NCBI GenBank assembly: GCA_026008535.1 | Contig: BRKX01000014.1 | Coordinates: forward strand, 6,633,001-6,697,000 | Length of the DNA: 64,000 nucleotides | Source: Perilla frutescens | Taxonomy: Eukaryota > Streptophyta > Magnoliopsida > Lamiales > Lamiaceae | Direction of reading: 5' to 3' | Shown: piece by piece, positions 44,554 to 56,741 of the stretch | Numbering within the stretch: position 1 is the first letter of the stretch | How the letters are laid out: each line of letters begins with the position of its first letter | The notes under the pieces: generated by a model | Databases searched by the model: none | The model's input: the letters and a program-made list of their open reading frames with translations, nothing else | What the model was told of the DNA's origin: nothing | Translations under genes and position numbers: made by a program

Positions 44554-45529
44554 TCCTCTCATCCTTAAAAAAATTTCGTCCTCGAAATTGAATATACGTG
44601 CTATGACGAGGGTTGGATACTTTGTCAGGATCTGATCTTCAAGTTCCCATGTAGCTTCCTCTTGTCCATGTCTGCTCCATTGAACTTTTACAAGTGTTAG
44701 CTCTTTATTCCGCAGCTTTTGTACTTTTCTGTCGAGAATAACTATAGCAAACTCATCGTATGTCAGATCTAGATTCACTTCTATTTCTTCCTGGTTTACG
44801 ACGTGACTTGGGTTGAAAATATATTTTAGAAGCATTGAAACATGAAACACGTCATAAATTCTTCCTAACTTTGGCGGTAACGCCAACTTGTAGGCAACTT
44901 CTCCGATTCGTTCGAGAATTTCATACGGTCCAATATATCTAGGCCGTAACTTTCCTTTCTTTCCGAATCATACAATGCCTCTTGTAGGAGATATTTTCAG
45001 GAATACTTTATCTCTCACCTGAAATTGTAAATCCTTTCTCCTTTTATCTGCATATTTTATGTCGATCTTGGGCCTCTTTTATTCTTTGTCTTACTTTATC
45101 AATAACCTCAACAGTTTTCTGTATAATTTCCGGTCCTAAAAATTTTCTTTCATCAACTTCATCCCAGTAAAGTGGTGATCTGCATTTTTGATCATATAAG
45201 GCTTCATAAGGCGCCATTCCATTGGTTGCTTGAAAACTGTTATTGTAAGCAAATTCAACTAAAGGCAAATATTCCTCCCAATTTCCTCCTTGATACATGA
45301 CTACAGCCCTGAACATATCTTATAGGGTTTGAATTGTTCTTTCAGACTGTCCATCAGTCTGTGGGTGAAAAGTTGTGCTGAAATTCAATTTTGTGCCCAT
45401 TGCATTTTGTAAGCTTTGCCAAAATTTAGACATGAACCGCGTATCGCGATCTGATGTCACTGACACAGGTGCACCATGAAGTTTTACAATTTCTTTTGTT
45501 AGTGCCATCCGCACTAAAGTGTTCGAGAT
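44554..45529 (-). pseudogene. gypsy integrase and chromodomain-like C-terminus
   Basis: The minus-strand order is: integrase core from [40 protein letters not shown] and [16 protein letters not shown] (D and E of the catalytic triad visible); a stop at about 45317; WEEYLPLVEFAYNNSFQATN and PYEALYDQKCRSPLYWDEV; more stops at 44890-45040; then LPPKLGRIYDVFHVSMLLKY, with the chromodomain-like end VKVQWSRHGQEEATWELED. The zinc-binding HHCC region and first catalytic Asp are missing at the copia junction. It ends inside the 3' LTR. Confidence 0.85.
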
Positions 45530-47325
45530 TGTCATGATCTGTATGACAATATCAAAGAACCCAAGGGTTTTGGTTGAGTTCAAGCTATGAGTTCAATCAA
45601 AGAAGAAGAATTTATGATCAGACCACCATTGCTTGAAGGAAACAACTATCCTTACTGGAAAGCGAGGATGAGGGCGTTTCTGAGATCAATATATTAGCTT
45701 GCATGGAAAAATGTCACTGAAGGATGGGAAAAGCCAACTGTTGCCAAGGAAGGAAAGCATGTGGAGATTGAAGAAGGAGAGTGGACTGTGCCGCAAAAGA
45801 ACTGATACAATGTCAACTCTAAAACTCTCAATGCTATATTCTCTACAGTTGATCTTAGAATGCTTAGTCTAATCTCAACTTGTGAGACTGCTAACACTGT
45901 GTGGGATATTCTGGAAACCGCATTTGAAGGGTCTAGTTTAGTAAGGTTGTCAAGGCTTCAAAACCTTACTTCTAAGTTTGAAACCCTCAGAATGGAGGAT
46001 ACTGAGTCCATAGGTGAGTTTAATGTCAGATTGAGAAGCATATCCAATGAGAATTTCGCTCTTGGTGAGCCTATCAACAATGAGAAGATTGTAAGAAAGG
46101 TTCTCAGATCTCTTCTAAAGAAGTTTGCATACAAAGTTCCTGCAATTGAAGAAGCCAATGATATCAAGAGTATGAGGCTTGATGAGCTGATGGGATCATT
46201 AAGAATATTCAGGATAAACTTAGAAGATGAAGATACCAACTCAAGGAAAAGAGGTATTGCTCTTAAAACTGAAGTCTCAGAAGATATACTTGAACATGTA
46301 TAGAAGCAAAAACTGTACTTGATTCAGACACAATGAATAATATGGTCCTGATCACCAAGAACTTCAGTCGTATGTTAAAAAGAGTTAATAAGCAGTCTTC
46401 TAGAAGGGCCAACAACAGAAGACAACCACCTGGTAATTCTCAGCAAAATAGAAACTCAAGCGATGAGTAGAAAGAGTTTCAAACTTCAAATTTCAGAAGA
46501 GAAATTCAGTGAAGAGAAATTCAGTGCAGAGAAACAAAAATAATTACAATGTTTCTCTCAGTGACAATGCCTCTGACGAAGGCAGCAGTGATTCAAATGA
46601 AGAAACTATTACCTTTACAGCAAAAATCTCAGAATTCAAGGATCTCTTCAACAATGCAGAAGATGATGAGTTAGACAATGACGACTTCAGCCAAGAAAAA
46701 CTTGTCAAGACATACAAGGAGATGTATGAAAGATGGCTAGAAGTAGTGGAGATCAACAAGACTCTTCAATCTCATAACAAGGATCTTCTCAATGAGAAAG
46801 GGAAGTTGATCAAATCTGATGCTGAACAGAAGAATACTCTTCAACAGCAAAAAAAGGAGATTGATGAATTGTCTGCGGAGCTCAAATCCATCAAAAAGAA
46901 TGTCAACACACTGAATAATAGTATAAAGAATCTTGATAAGATTTCCACAACTCAAGGACATTCAGGAAAGATTCATCCAAGTCTTGGATACAGTGGTGGA
47001 CAGTCCAAGACAGTGTTTGTCAAAGAAAGTACAAGCAAACCAATGCATGTACAAGAGAATGTTTGGCATATCCAAAAGAACATTACTGACAAGAAGATGA
47101 ATGCTTATAGTAGCAACAAACAGAGAAACATCTGCCATTATTGTGAGGAGAAAGGCCGCATTCGACTATTTTGTGAGATGTATCTTTATGATCTCAAAAG
47201 AATGAGAAGGAGATATATGGCTTAGCATTCTAGCAATAAGAACAGAAAGACAGTCATTCAGCAAAAGCCTGTACAAAAGAAACAATGGGTTGTTGAGCAG
47301 ACCAACCATAAAATCCATAGTAATA
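45530..47325 (+). pseudogene. Ty1/copia gag fragment inserted in the gypsy element
   Basis: On the plus strand, opposite to the host element. It starts near the ATG at 45588 ([31 protein letters not shown]), with stops near 45697 and 45804. Then TVDLRMLSLISTCETANTVW and the UBN2-type gag block with LTSKFETLRMEDTESIGEFN follow, ending in TAG near 46303. A second frame (46509-47225) has a long coiled coil (LQSHNKDLLNEKGKLIKSD) and a zinc-knuckle remnant CHYCEEKGRIRLFC, in which GH is replaced by RI. It ends within the spacer normally preceding the protease. It carries no LTR, PBS or pol. It precisely occupies the place of RT/RNase H, so it looks like replacement by rearrangement rather than a clean insertion. 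Confidence 0.8.
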
Positions 47326-48953
47326 TGCTCCCCACAGTGAGACGGCGAGTTGGATGTAGCCCTTGTCTAAGAGTTCCTATAGCTGAGTTTTTAACTCCTC
47401 TAACTCATTTGGTGCCATGCGATATGGCGCTCTCGATACTTGAGCAACTCCCGAAAGCAAGTTTATCGTGAATTCGTCTTGTCTATCTGGAGGTAAACCT
47501 GGTAAGTCCTTTGAAAACACGTCTTTAAAATCTCACACCACAGGTACATAATCAATTGTCAACTTCTCTGACTTGTTCATTATCAAACTTATTAAGAACG
47601 ATTCATATCTTTCTCTTCTAAGCATCTTCATTGCTTTCATTGCAGAAATAAGTCTTACTCTAGCTCTCAACTTTGATCCATGAAAAGTGAATTCTGGCTC
47701 TTTTGATCTTTGGAAGGTTAGCTCTTTTTAGAGACACTTAATTGTGGCATGGTTAGCCTCTAACCAATCTATTCCAAGGATAATATCAAAGTCTCTCAAA
47801 TCTAAAATATGTAGGTCTGCACTTAGTGATCTATACCCAAGGTTCAAATTCATATTTTTGCATATTTGATCAGCAATTAATATCCTCTCCGAAGGTATAC
47901 TTACTTCTAAGGCCTCACTAAGTTTTTTTCTTCATTAATTTTAACTTAGAGCATAATGTGGCAGATATAAATAAATGTGAAGCTCCAGTGTCGAATAATG
48001 CAAGTACAGGCATATTTGATATACTAATCATACCTACCATATTTCCAGGCTCCCGTGTAGCATCTTGTCGATTGAGAGCAAAGGCTGAGCACTTCTTGCC
48101 GAAGGTTGACCTGGCCTAGCCATTTCTTTCCTCTTATTCATTGGACAATTATATGCCATATGTCCTGGTTGCCAGCACCTATAATACACATTTCTTCCTT
48201 TCATACATTCACCATTATGTTTCTTTCCACAAGTTTGACATAATAGTTTTTCTTACTGTGTTTTAGGATTTGATCATCCTCTTATCCTAGCCTTTTTATC
48301 GAAACCATGACCCTTATTCTTATTTTCATCCCACTTTCTTTTTCCCTTCGGCCCATCAACATTGTTCTCATTCTTGTGAAGTAAGGATTTCACATCTTGA
48401 GCTTGTTCGAGAGTTTCAGCATACATGGCCATGCCGCGCCTCGCTATGATACTGCTAATCTCAGTTCGTAAACCTGTTTTGAACCTATGGGTTTTTTTCT
48501 CATCAGTGTCTGTCAGGTGTGGAGCATACCTAGACAACTGATTGAACTTCCGTTCATAATCATTCATGGTCATATTTCCCTGAGTTAATTGTAAGAACTC
48601 AGTTTCTTTTTTATCCCAATAACACATGGGAACAAACTTCCACATAAAAGCTTGTTAAAATCCTCCCAGGTCATATTTGCAAATTTTTCAGGTGTTATCG
48701 ACCTCCTATGTGTTTCCCACCAATGATCAGCATCACTAGTGAGCTAGAAGATTGTACATGCGATGCTCTGAGAATCGGTACACACCATGTATGAGAATGT
48801 GCGTTCTATCATTCATAGTCATTCTTCAGCCTCGGTCGGTTCACCTTGACCGTTAAAGGTCAAAGGTTGATATGTTCGAAACTGAACGATAGCACGTGCT
48901 GTATCTTCTTGTGATGGATTTCATACTTGATTGTCTTGACGTCTTAATGACAT
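47326..48953 (-). pseudogene. gypsy gag, protease and first part of RT
   Basis: The ATG at 48951-48953 opens a gag with VQFRTYQPLTFNGQGEPTEA, but stops occur soon after. The later gag block 48645-48274 shows KKETEFLQLTQGNMTMNDYE and FNQLSRYAPHL. Two zinc knuckles follow (CQTCGKKHNGEC, and YRCWQPGHMAYNC whose first Cys appears to be Tyr). Near 47950-48010 is the protease core FDTGASHLFIS, with LRDFDIILGIDWLEA near 47780. RT begins with LPGLPPDRQDEFTINLLSG and RAPYRMAPNELEEL and stops at about SLWGA (47326). Everything after, including the YVDD active site, is lost. Several in-frame stops make it nonfunctional. Confidence 0.8.
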
Positions 48954-49469
48954 CTTATATACGTACTTCATACGTCAGATTCTTTGATCGTTAAAATTGT
49001 TATAAGATTCTAAGGTAATGATCCAGTGTACTTAGATTCAAATGAATCATAGAATTTTAGAGCTAAAGAAGCTCTAAAGTCATACTGTGTACTTATGTTC
49101 AGTGCATCTATGTTCAAATCCAGCTAAGTTCTGATCTAAAACTAGCTCAAATGATGTTTATACATCAAATGGATTTGATATGAAAACACTTGTAACCATG
49201 CTTTGTAAAACATAACTTTCACAATGCTTTAAATCATACTTTTGACCATGCTTTAAATCACACATTGAGATCACTTGCATTTGTATATCATGCATACAAT
49301 TATATACATATACTTTTCATAAGAGCACTAAAGAAATTAAAACATGATCTTTAGTACCTTCCCAGAGTAAGCTCGGCTAAGACGATAGCTGCTGGATTAT
49401 GGGCAACCATTTCAATAACACAGTACTCAAAACGTTTTAATTTTGAAAACATCACAGGCCTACAATCAC
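48954..49469 (-). other. 5' leader of the gypsy element
   Basis: About 0.5 kb of noncoding sequence between the PBS and the gag start. It includes repeated CATGCTTTAAATCA-like words at 49190-49270. No other feature. Confidence 0.6.
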
Positions 49470-49490
49470 GTAGACCTGCTCTGATCCCAC
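49470..49490 (-). other. Primer-binding site (initiator tRNA-Met type)
   Basis: The minus strand reads GTGGGATCAGAGCAGGTC directly after the 5' LTR, close to the TGGTATCAGAGC consensus for plant iMet-primed elements, with a G for T substitution. Confidence 0.75.
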
Positions 49491-49491
49491 T

Positions 49492-51138
49492 TGTAACGCC
49501 CCAGTCCCACTAGGACCAAAACATCACCAAAAACATACGTACATGCTTATGTGATAAATACTTTTCAAAAGATAAGATTTAACTTTATAAATAATTTGTA
49601 AATGGGCAGCACCTCAACTTAAAAATGTTCAAATCACGCGCTCAGGCGTCCTCAAAGTCAACTTTCAACAAAGATTTTAAAATCTTTAACACACACATAA
49701 CCAAATTATGACCTGGCAGTATACATAGCCAATCAGGTCACACGTTTAAAAGTTCAATGGTCAACCCTTCTATACATTCAAATATTTATATATACAATCA
49801 AAACCTGACCACTGAGGTCAATAAATTTCAAATTTAAAAATTTTGCAGAGTATTAGCAGAAGCATTTAATATTTAAATATTGACAAGATTTTAAAGATGA
49901 AAAAAATACACAAGGATCAACCATCAAACCCACTCCAGCACCTCGTCATCAACAAGCTCGATCTCCAGGACCTGAAAACATTTGAAAATATTTGGGTTGA
50001 GTGCCAGAAAACACTCAGTGGGTATTAATATTCGTCCAAGTCATACTTTCATGCTTTAAAACTGTTATGCTACATAAATCATGGAAAATAACCATGAACA
50101 TACTTTATAACAAAGTTTACTCTTCTTTATTGGATGAGAGACCCAATGTGATCACATGATACTTTACGGTTACTTATCTAGACATTTAGTCACAAAGTAA
50201 ACCGTCTTGCTTGTAAGTCGGAATTTCTCTATGCATGAAATCTCAACACATCCAATCATTGCATAAACAATGTTATTAAAAATATTTAACATACTTTTCA
50301 TGGACAAATTTAAAACATAGTTGTGAGTTATAGAAAAATCCACCTGGATGATCTCAAAGTGCAGTGAAGATTTTATGCAATGCTATTATGCTTCCCGTCC
50401 GTCTCGACCTATACAGTTGAAATTCTAGCTTAGAAACCTTAAATAGGTCATTAAGGTAATAACCTAGCTCCTAAATAGCTCAATTAAAGATTTTCTATGC
50501 TTTGGGATCATTTGGAATTGAAATAGAGTCAAATAAGCGAATAATACGCATTTGACGGATTGAATCAAGTTAGTGATTCTATTTGACAATTTATCGGACT
50601 TTGGGAACAAAATTGAATAGGGCTAAAGATGAATTGAACTGAATTTAATGGCTATGAAGTTTGATTTAACATTTAGATGGGAATTATAATATTTAGAATT
50701 TCCTTTGGAATTTTTTTTTATAAATTATAAGGCTAAGTAACATTTTCTATAATTGTTAATTTAATTGCCAAGTATTAAATTAGAACTGAAAAAACATATG
50801 AATTTAAAAATTAGATACATTTAATATTTTATGATTAAATCCGAAATTAAATAGATCAAATAACATTTGATTAAAAATTAAAGAAACATCGGAGGGTAAA
50901 AACTCACCATTCTTTTCTTCTTCATCTTCTTTTTTTTTCCTTCCAAACTTCTTCTTTCAATTTTTTTTAACTTGATCGTTTTTTTCTTCTTTTGATTAGC
51001 CAAAGCCAAAAACCCCCTATTATATATATATATATATACACACACACGTACACATGCAAGACATATTTGAAATACACGTGTATTTAATAATACACTAATC
51101 CCTCATGATAGTTTTCCAAATGGTTAAGAATGATTGGA
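49492..51138 (-). repeat. 5' LTR of the gypsy element, truncated
   Basis: It starts TGTAACGCCCCAGTCCCACT and is collinear with 42268-43967. It ends abruptly after AAGAATGATTGGA, losing the distal third. In minus orientation the missing part is the upstream start of the 5' LTR. Confidence 0.9.
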
Positions 51139-51670
51139 TTGTATTTTAATATTTATACTCCCCCAGGCGCGTAAAAAAACTATTCAATCAAGAAATCTTA
51201 AATAGAATTAATTACATATGATTTTCATGCCGTAAAACTGATAAAATGTCATATTTGCAATTTTTTTTTGAAAAAATGGGTACTGTTTCGTTAATTTTGA
51301 TAAGGTGTATTATTTTTTAAAAAGAGTCCAAAATTTAAGTATCAAAGTGTAATTTGCCGCCTAAATATCTATTGCAATTAATGGTATATCTTAATTATCA
51401 CAAAATTTGTGCCATGTATTTGACAAGTCAAAATCTATTAGAATTTCGACGGGAAAAGACCGGGATCCAAATTCATGTCCAATGAATAGGGATTTTGAAA
51501 GTTTACCTATGTTTGGATATGAATTTGACATGTCTAATTAATGAATTTTATCCCCTTCAAATTAAAAATGGTCTGACCATTACTATACATTAATATTGTA
51601 TATATAGGCGGCGGTTAAAAATAAAATATAACATTAATATATAATAAAACATTCAAAGTCCTATATATAT
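51139..51670. other. Intergenic between gypsy and copia elements
   Basis: AT-rich with no gene. It begins at the truncation point of the gypsy LTR and ends in TA-rich DNA at the copia insertion. Confidence 0.5.
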
Positions 51671-52111
51671 TATAAATCAGTTTGCATGGTTTCTGTTGCA
51701 TGCATGCAAACCCTTGGTCGCAGCGGTTACAAGGAGAATTTTTTGTAGATTCTAACTAGAACAGAAGCTAGTACTTATCAGTTCAGAAAGTTAGTTAGTT
51801 AGTTTGTGGATGGTTGTAACTTCTCTTCATCCTAGCCGTTTATTTCTTGTTGTAATCGTGTGGTGTAGATTAGATTGTGCAATTGTATATCTAGTCTAGA
51901 TTCAGCTCTTTGGTAGCGAAGTTTCAGTTTTCAGATCTCTGTAAAGCACTCCAAATATTCATCGTTATAACATGCAGTTAACTCCCTAGAAATCATCTCT
52001 TGAGGGTTCAAAGTTTCTAGTTTTTATTCTTCTTCGCAATTCAAGTTTCTTGATTCTATATTTCAGTTTCTTTGTTTATTCAATCAAAGAATCTTTGTTA
52101 ATTTCCTAACA
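51671..52111 (+). repeat. 5' LTR of copia A
   Basis: It starts TATAAATCAGTTTGC (TG expected) and ends ATTTCCTAACA. 441 bp. It contains the triple GTTAGTTAGTTAG and a CTCTTTGGTAGCGAAG stretch shared with the 3' LTR. Confidence 0.93.
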
Positions 52112-52112
52112 A

Positions 52113-52131
52113 GTGGCGCCGTCTGTGGGAA
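52113..52131 (+). other. Primer-binding site of copia A
   Basis: TGGCGCCGTCTGTGGGAA lies two bases after the 5' LTR, a common plant retrotransposon PBS beginning with the TGG that pairs with the tRNA CCA end. I do not assign the tRNA species. Confidence 0.8.
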
Positions 52132-52210
52132 ACTTAAAAGAAGGAGATCATCATCGCCTTCCTTGAAGATTGAAGGTCTGGGCAATTCAGTGTTCTTGCA
52201 GATAAGGATA

Positions 52211-55200
52211 ATGGCATCCACGAAGTTCGATATCGAGAAGTTCTCTGGTAAAAATGACTTTGGTCTATGGCGAATCAAGATGCGAGCCATGCTGGTTCAA
52301 CAAGGCCTTGCTGTAGCCCTGAAGGGTGAATCAACCTTGCCCGCCATTCTCTCAACGCCTGAAAAAGCTGCAATCATGGAGAAGGCTCACAGTACCGTGA
52401 TCTTGTGTCTCAGTGATAAAGTTCTTCAAGAGATCTCAAAAGAAAAGACTGCAGCAGACGTCTGGGCCAAGTTGGAGTTAATATACATGACCAAATCCCT
52501 GGCAAATTGAGTTTACATGAAGCAGAGGCTATATTCCTACAAATTGCAAGATGATCAAGGCATGGATGACCAGTTGGATGCTTTCAACAAGATGGTGGAC
52601 GATCTTGAAAGCATTGGAGTCACTCTGGAGGATGAAGATACTGTTATCATCCTGTTAAATGCCTTGCCAAAGACCTATGAGCATCTGAAAGATGCGATGC
52701 TTTATTATGGCAGAGAAACAACAATCACACTAGAAGAGGTGCAAGCAGTCTTAAAGGCTAAAGAACTGTAGAAGATCAATGAAGGTAAGGCCTCGAGTTC
52801 TGGTGGTGAATCTCTGAATGTGCAGAAGAAGGCTGACAAGAAAAGGTCCAAGAAACCCAACAAAGATCAGAAGAAACCTGATCAAACAAAGGGGAAAGAA
52901 GCTGCACATGAAGACACTAGGATCTGCAACTACTACAAGAAGCCAGGCCACATCAAGAAATATTGCTATTCTTAGATTAGAAAGCAACAATATAGAAAAG
53001 AAGGTGGCAGCAACACAGTTGATGTTGCAGAAGGGTGTGATGCTGGAGAGGCGTTGAATGTGGTGGAGCATCCAATCGGGGAAGAGTGGATATTGGATAC
53101 AGGCTGTAGCTTTCACATGTGTCCTAACAGGGGTTGGTTTACAGATCTAGAGGAAGGAGATTTTGGATCTGTCTTGCTAGGCAACAATCAGATGTGTAGT
53201 GTGAAGGGAATGGGCAATATCAAACTAAAGATCCACAATGGCTCCATCAAGAACCTGTCTGAAGTCAGATATATTCACAATCTGAAAAGGAATCTGATAT
53301 CTCTTGGCATGTTGGAGAGTAAAGGAATGCACTTCCAATCAAAAGGTGGCACTCTACAAGTGATAAAAGGCTCCAAGCTTATTTTGAGAGGGATCAGGAG
53401 GCAGACACTATACTATCTTGATGGCATTACAGTGTTAGGGGAAGATGCTGTCTCAAATCATGATGATTCAGACCTGTGGCATCTGAGATTAGGCCATGTC
53501 AGTGACAAAGGCCTCAATGAGCTCAAGAAGCAAGAAATTCTACAAAATCTAGGGAACTTCAGAATCAACAACTGTGAGAAATGTACTCTGGCCAAGAGCA
53601 AGAAACTGTCTTATGGTACAGGTACACATTTCTCCACTGCTCCCTTAGATTATGTCCATTCTGATCTTTGGGGCCCAGCAAGAACTCAAACTATGGGTGG
53701 AGGAAGATTCTTCATCAGTTTGATAGATGACTATACAAGAAAGTTATAGGTCTTTATCTTGAAATCAAAAGAAGAAGCATTTGAGAAGTTCAAGAATTGG
53801 TGTAGTGAAGTTGAAACTGAGAAAGGTGTCCCACTGAAGTGCCTAAGGACAGATAATGGTCTTGAATTCTTATCAAAGGAATTTCAGGACTATTGCAAGA
53901 AGAAGGGCATAAAGAGACACAGATCAGTGCTAGGAAATCCTCAACAGAATGGTGTGGTAGAGAGGATGAATAGGACTTTGCTAGAGAGAGTCAGGTGTAT
54001 GTTGATAAGCTCAGGCATGCCAAATATGTTCTGGGAGAAACTGTTGTCACAGCAGCTCATTTAATCAATAAATGCCCCTCAGCAGCTGTGAAGTTGAAAA
54101 CCCCAGATGAACTATGGAATGGCAAGGTTGCTGATTACTCATATTTGAAACCTTTTGGCTGTAGAGCTTACTCTCATATCAAGCAAGATAAGATGGAACC
54201 TAGAGCCCAGAAGTGTGTGATGATTAGCTATCCCAAAGGAGTAAATGGCTATAAACTCTGGTGCACTGAAGCTGGTAAAGAAAGAGTAGTGATCAGCAGA
54301 GATGTGACATTCATAGAGACTGAAATGCCATACTTGAAGCTAGAAGAAAATCCTACCAAAGGAGATGTTGAGGAAGATTATCAGATTGAAGTAGACTATG
54401 ATGATAGTACCAAGAATGTTGAAGGCAGAGCAGACTCAGAAGCATCATCAGAAGAGCAAGATGATGAATCTCAGACAAATCCTAATCCTCAAAATCACTT
54501 GAGCAACTATCAGCTGGCCAGAGATAGAACAAGGAGAACCATCCATGCTTCATCCAGATATGGTCAAGCTGATATGATCTACTATGCTCTGAATGTAGCA
54601 GAAAATGTGGAGCATCAAGAACCACTGAGCTACAAGGAGGCTATTGCCTCAGTTGATAAGAAGGAATTGATTATTGCTATGCAAGAAGAAATCAATTCTT
54701 TAGAAAAGAATGGCACCTGGGAGCTGGTGGATAAGCCTAAGTCTCAAAAGCTAGTAAGCTGTAAATGGATATTCAAAAGAAAAGTAGAGGTTACAGCTGC
54801 TGGGAAGGAACATGTGAGATTCAAAGCAAGGCTTGTAGCCAAGGGGTTTACACAGAGAGAATGCATACACTTTGATGAAGTTTTCTCACTAGTTGTTAAG
54901 CACTGCTCCATCAGAATTTTGTTATCTGCTGTAGCACAGTTTGACATGGAGCTTGAGCAATTGGATGTTAAAACGGCCTTCCTCCATGGAGATCTGGACA
55001 ATAATATCTTCATGACTCAACTAGAAGGCTTTATTCTGCCAGAGACACTTAATAAAGTCTGCTTACTAAAGAGATCATTGTATGGACTTAAACAAAGTCC
55101 TAGACAATGGTATTTGAAATTTGATGAGTTCATGTTGAGCATTGGTTTTGACAGATCTCAGTTTGATAGATGTGTATACATCAAGAAAAACCAATTAAGG

Positions 55201-56206
55201 AAATAACATAAGCTACCTACTCCTATATGTAGATGATATGTTAATTGCTAGCAGATCCTTGATTGAGGTAGAGCAGCTTAAGAAAGCCCTCAGTAACAGG
55301 TTTGAAATGAAAGATCTTGGTCATGCAAGGAGAATTCTGGGAATGGATATTACCAGAGACAGACAGAAGGGGTGTTTGTGGTTAACTCATCATGATTATG
55401 TTCAGAAGGTGTTGAAAAGGTTCAACATGCATGAGGCTAAGGGAACAACAGTCCCAATGGCTACACATATGAAGTTTTCCATGGCAGACAAACCAAAAGA
55501 TGAGCAGCAGAGATTGGAAATGAAGAATATTCTCTATGCAAATGCAGTTGGAAGTATAATGTACACTATGGTATGTACTAGACCTGATCTAGCACACTCT
55601 ATCAGTGTGATGAGCAAATATATGGCTGATCCAGGAGCAAATCATTAGAAAGGCCTCAAATGGATACTTAGGTATCTAAAAAGCAACTCAGAAGAAAGGA
55701 TTGAATTCAGAAGGAAGTTGAACTCAAATGAAGAACCATTGCTTGGTTTTGTTGACTCTGATTTTGCTTCTAATGTTGATACTCGCAGGTCTCAGACTGG
55801 ATACATCTTTACTCTATTTGGAGCAGCAGTAAGCTGGAAGTCACAACTTCAGTTTGTAGTACCATTGAGTACTACTGAAGCAGAATACATGGCTATGACA
55901 GAAGCCATCAAAGAAGCAATATGGTTGAGAGGAATCATTTCTGAGTTTGGCATTCAACAAGGTGCAGTGGAGATCAAGTGTGATAATCAAAGTGCTTTGC
56001 ATTTAGCTAAACATCAGGTTTTTCACGAGAGATCCAAACACATTGATGTTCGGTTACACTTCATCAGGGATATCATTGCAAGTGGAGCTGTGAAGGTAAC
56101 CAAAGTTGGAACTGAAGACAATGTAGAAGATCTGTTGACAAAACCCTTGACTGCTAATAAGTTTAGACAATGTCTTAAACTTGTTAGTCTGACTTTCTTT
56201 CCCTAG
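52211..56206 (+). pseudogene. copia A gag-pol, five stops and two frameshifts
   Basis: Start chosen at the ATG at 52211 (MASTKFDIEKFSGKNDFGLW). Domains in order: gag (UBN2-like, to about 52770); zinc knuckle CNYYKKPGHIKKYC near 52925-52966, whose second Cys is Tyr; protease WILDTGCSFHMCP near 53087; integrase with HLRLGH...CEKC zinc region, LRTDNGLEF and GVVERMNRTL; RT with LDVKTAFLHGDL and YVDD near 55229; RNase H with FVDSDFAS, STTEAEYMA and KCDNQSALHLA. Stops: TGA 52508, TAG 52769, TAG 52973, TAG 53747, TAG 55646. Frameshifts: near 54030 (in FWGE-type motif) and near 55195 just before YVDD. The frame is otherwise continuous. Four of the stops are explained by C-to-T or G-to-A changes from Arg, Gln or Trp codons. 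Confidence 0.9.
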
Positions 56207-56288
56207 AAAGTTTTCTATCTACTCTGTAATGGGGTTCCTAAAATTGGGATGAATCTGCGTTAGATGAATGGAGTGTTGGCATACATGC

Positions 56289-56300
56289 AAGGTGGAGATT
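56289..56300 (+). other. Polypurine tract of copia A
   Basis: AAGGTGGAGATT immediately precedes the 3' LTR. Confidence 0.75.
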
Positions 56301-56741
56301 TGTAAATCAGTTTGCATGGTTTCTGTTGCATGTATGCAAACCCTTGGTCGCAGCGGTTACAAGGAGAATCTTTTGTAGATCCTAACTAGAACAGAAGCTA
56401 GTACTTAGCAGTTCAGAAAGTTAGTTAGTTAGTTTGTGGATGGTTGTAACTTCTCTTCATCCTGGCCGTTTATTTCTTGTTGTAATCGTGTGGTGTAGAT
56501 TAGATTGTGCAGCTGTATATCTAGTCTAGATTCAACTCTTTGGTAGCGAAGTTTCAGTTTTCAGATCTCTGTAAAGCACTCCAAATATTCATCGTTATAA
56601 CATGCAGTTAACTCCCTAGAAATCATCTCTTGAGGGTTCAAAGTTTCTGGTTTTTATTCTTCTTCGCAATTCAAGTTTCTTGATTCTATATTTAAGTTTC
56701 TTTGCTTATTCAATCAAAGAATCTTTGTTGATTTCCTAACA
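56301..56741 (+). repeat. 3' LTR of copia A
   Basis: It starts TGTAAATCAGTTTGC and ends GATTTCCTAACA. 441 bp. Confidence 0.93.

Larger units (their letters stand above)
42268..51138 (-). mobile_element. Decayed Ty3/gypsy element with copia replacement of RT
   Basis: The left LTR (42268-44553, 2286 bp) runs TGTAA...TTACA. The right LTR starts at 49492 and matches for 1647 bp to 51138, where it stops, lacking the last ~640 bp. On the minus strand there is a PBS next to the right LTR, then gag, CCHC knuckles, a DTGAS protease, the beginning of RT, a break, and an integrase with chromodomain-like tail. At the break, about 1.8 kb of plus-strand copia gag sequence replaces the RT core, RNase H and the integrase start. 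Numerous stops are present. Domain order and the chromodomain-like end suggest the chromovirus side of gypsy, by inference. It is immobile. Confidence 0.85.
51671..56741 (+). mobile_element. Ty1/copia retrotransposon A, nearly complete
   Basis: 5071 bp with two LTRs of equal length (441 bp) that differ at only a handful of positions. PBS, gag, protease, integrase, RT and RNase H follow in copia order (integrase before RT). The left LTR begins TA where the right begins TG, a probable mutation. The flanks TATAT and CATAT agree at 4 of 5 positions, a plausible decayed target duplication. The coding region has five stops and two frameshifts, so this copy is inactive although young by LTR similarity. 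Confidence 0.92.

Noticed and set aside
45588..47225. A separate complete copia element
   Set aside because: There is no LTR, primer-binding site or pol on either side; only gag sequence is present.
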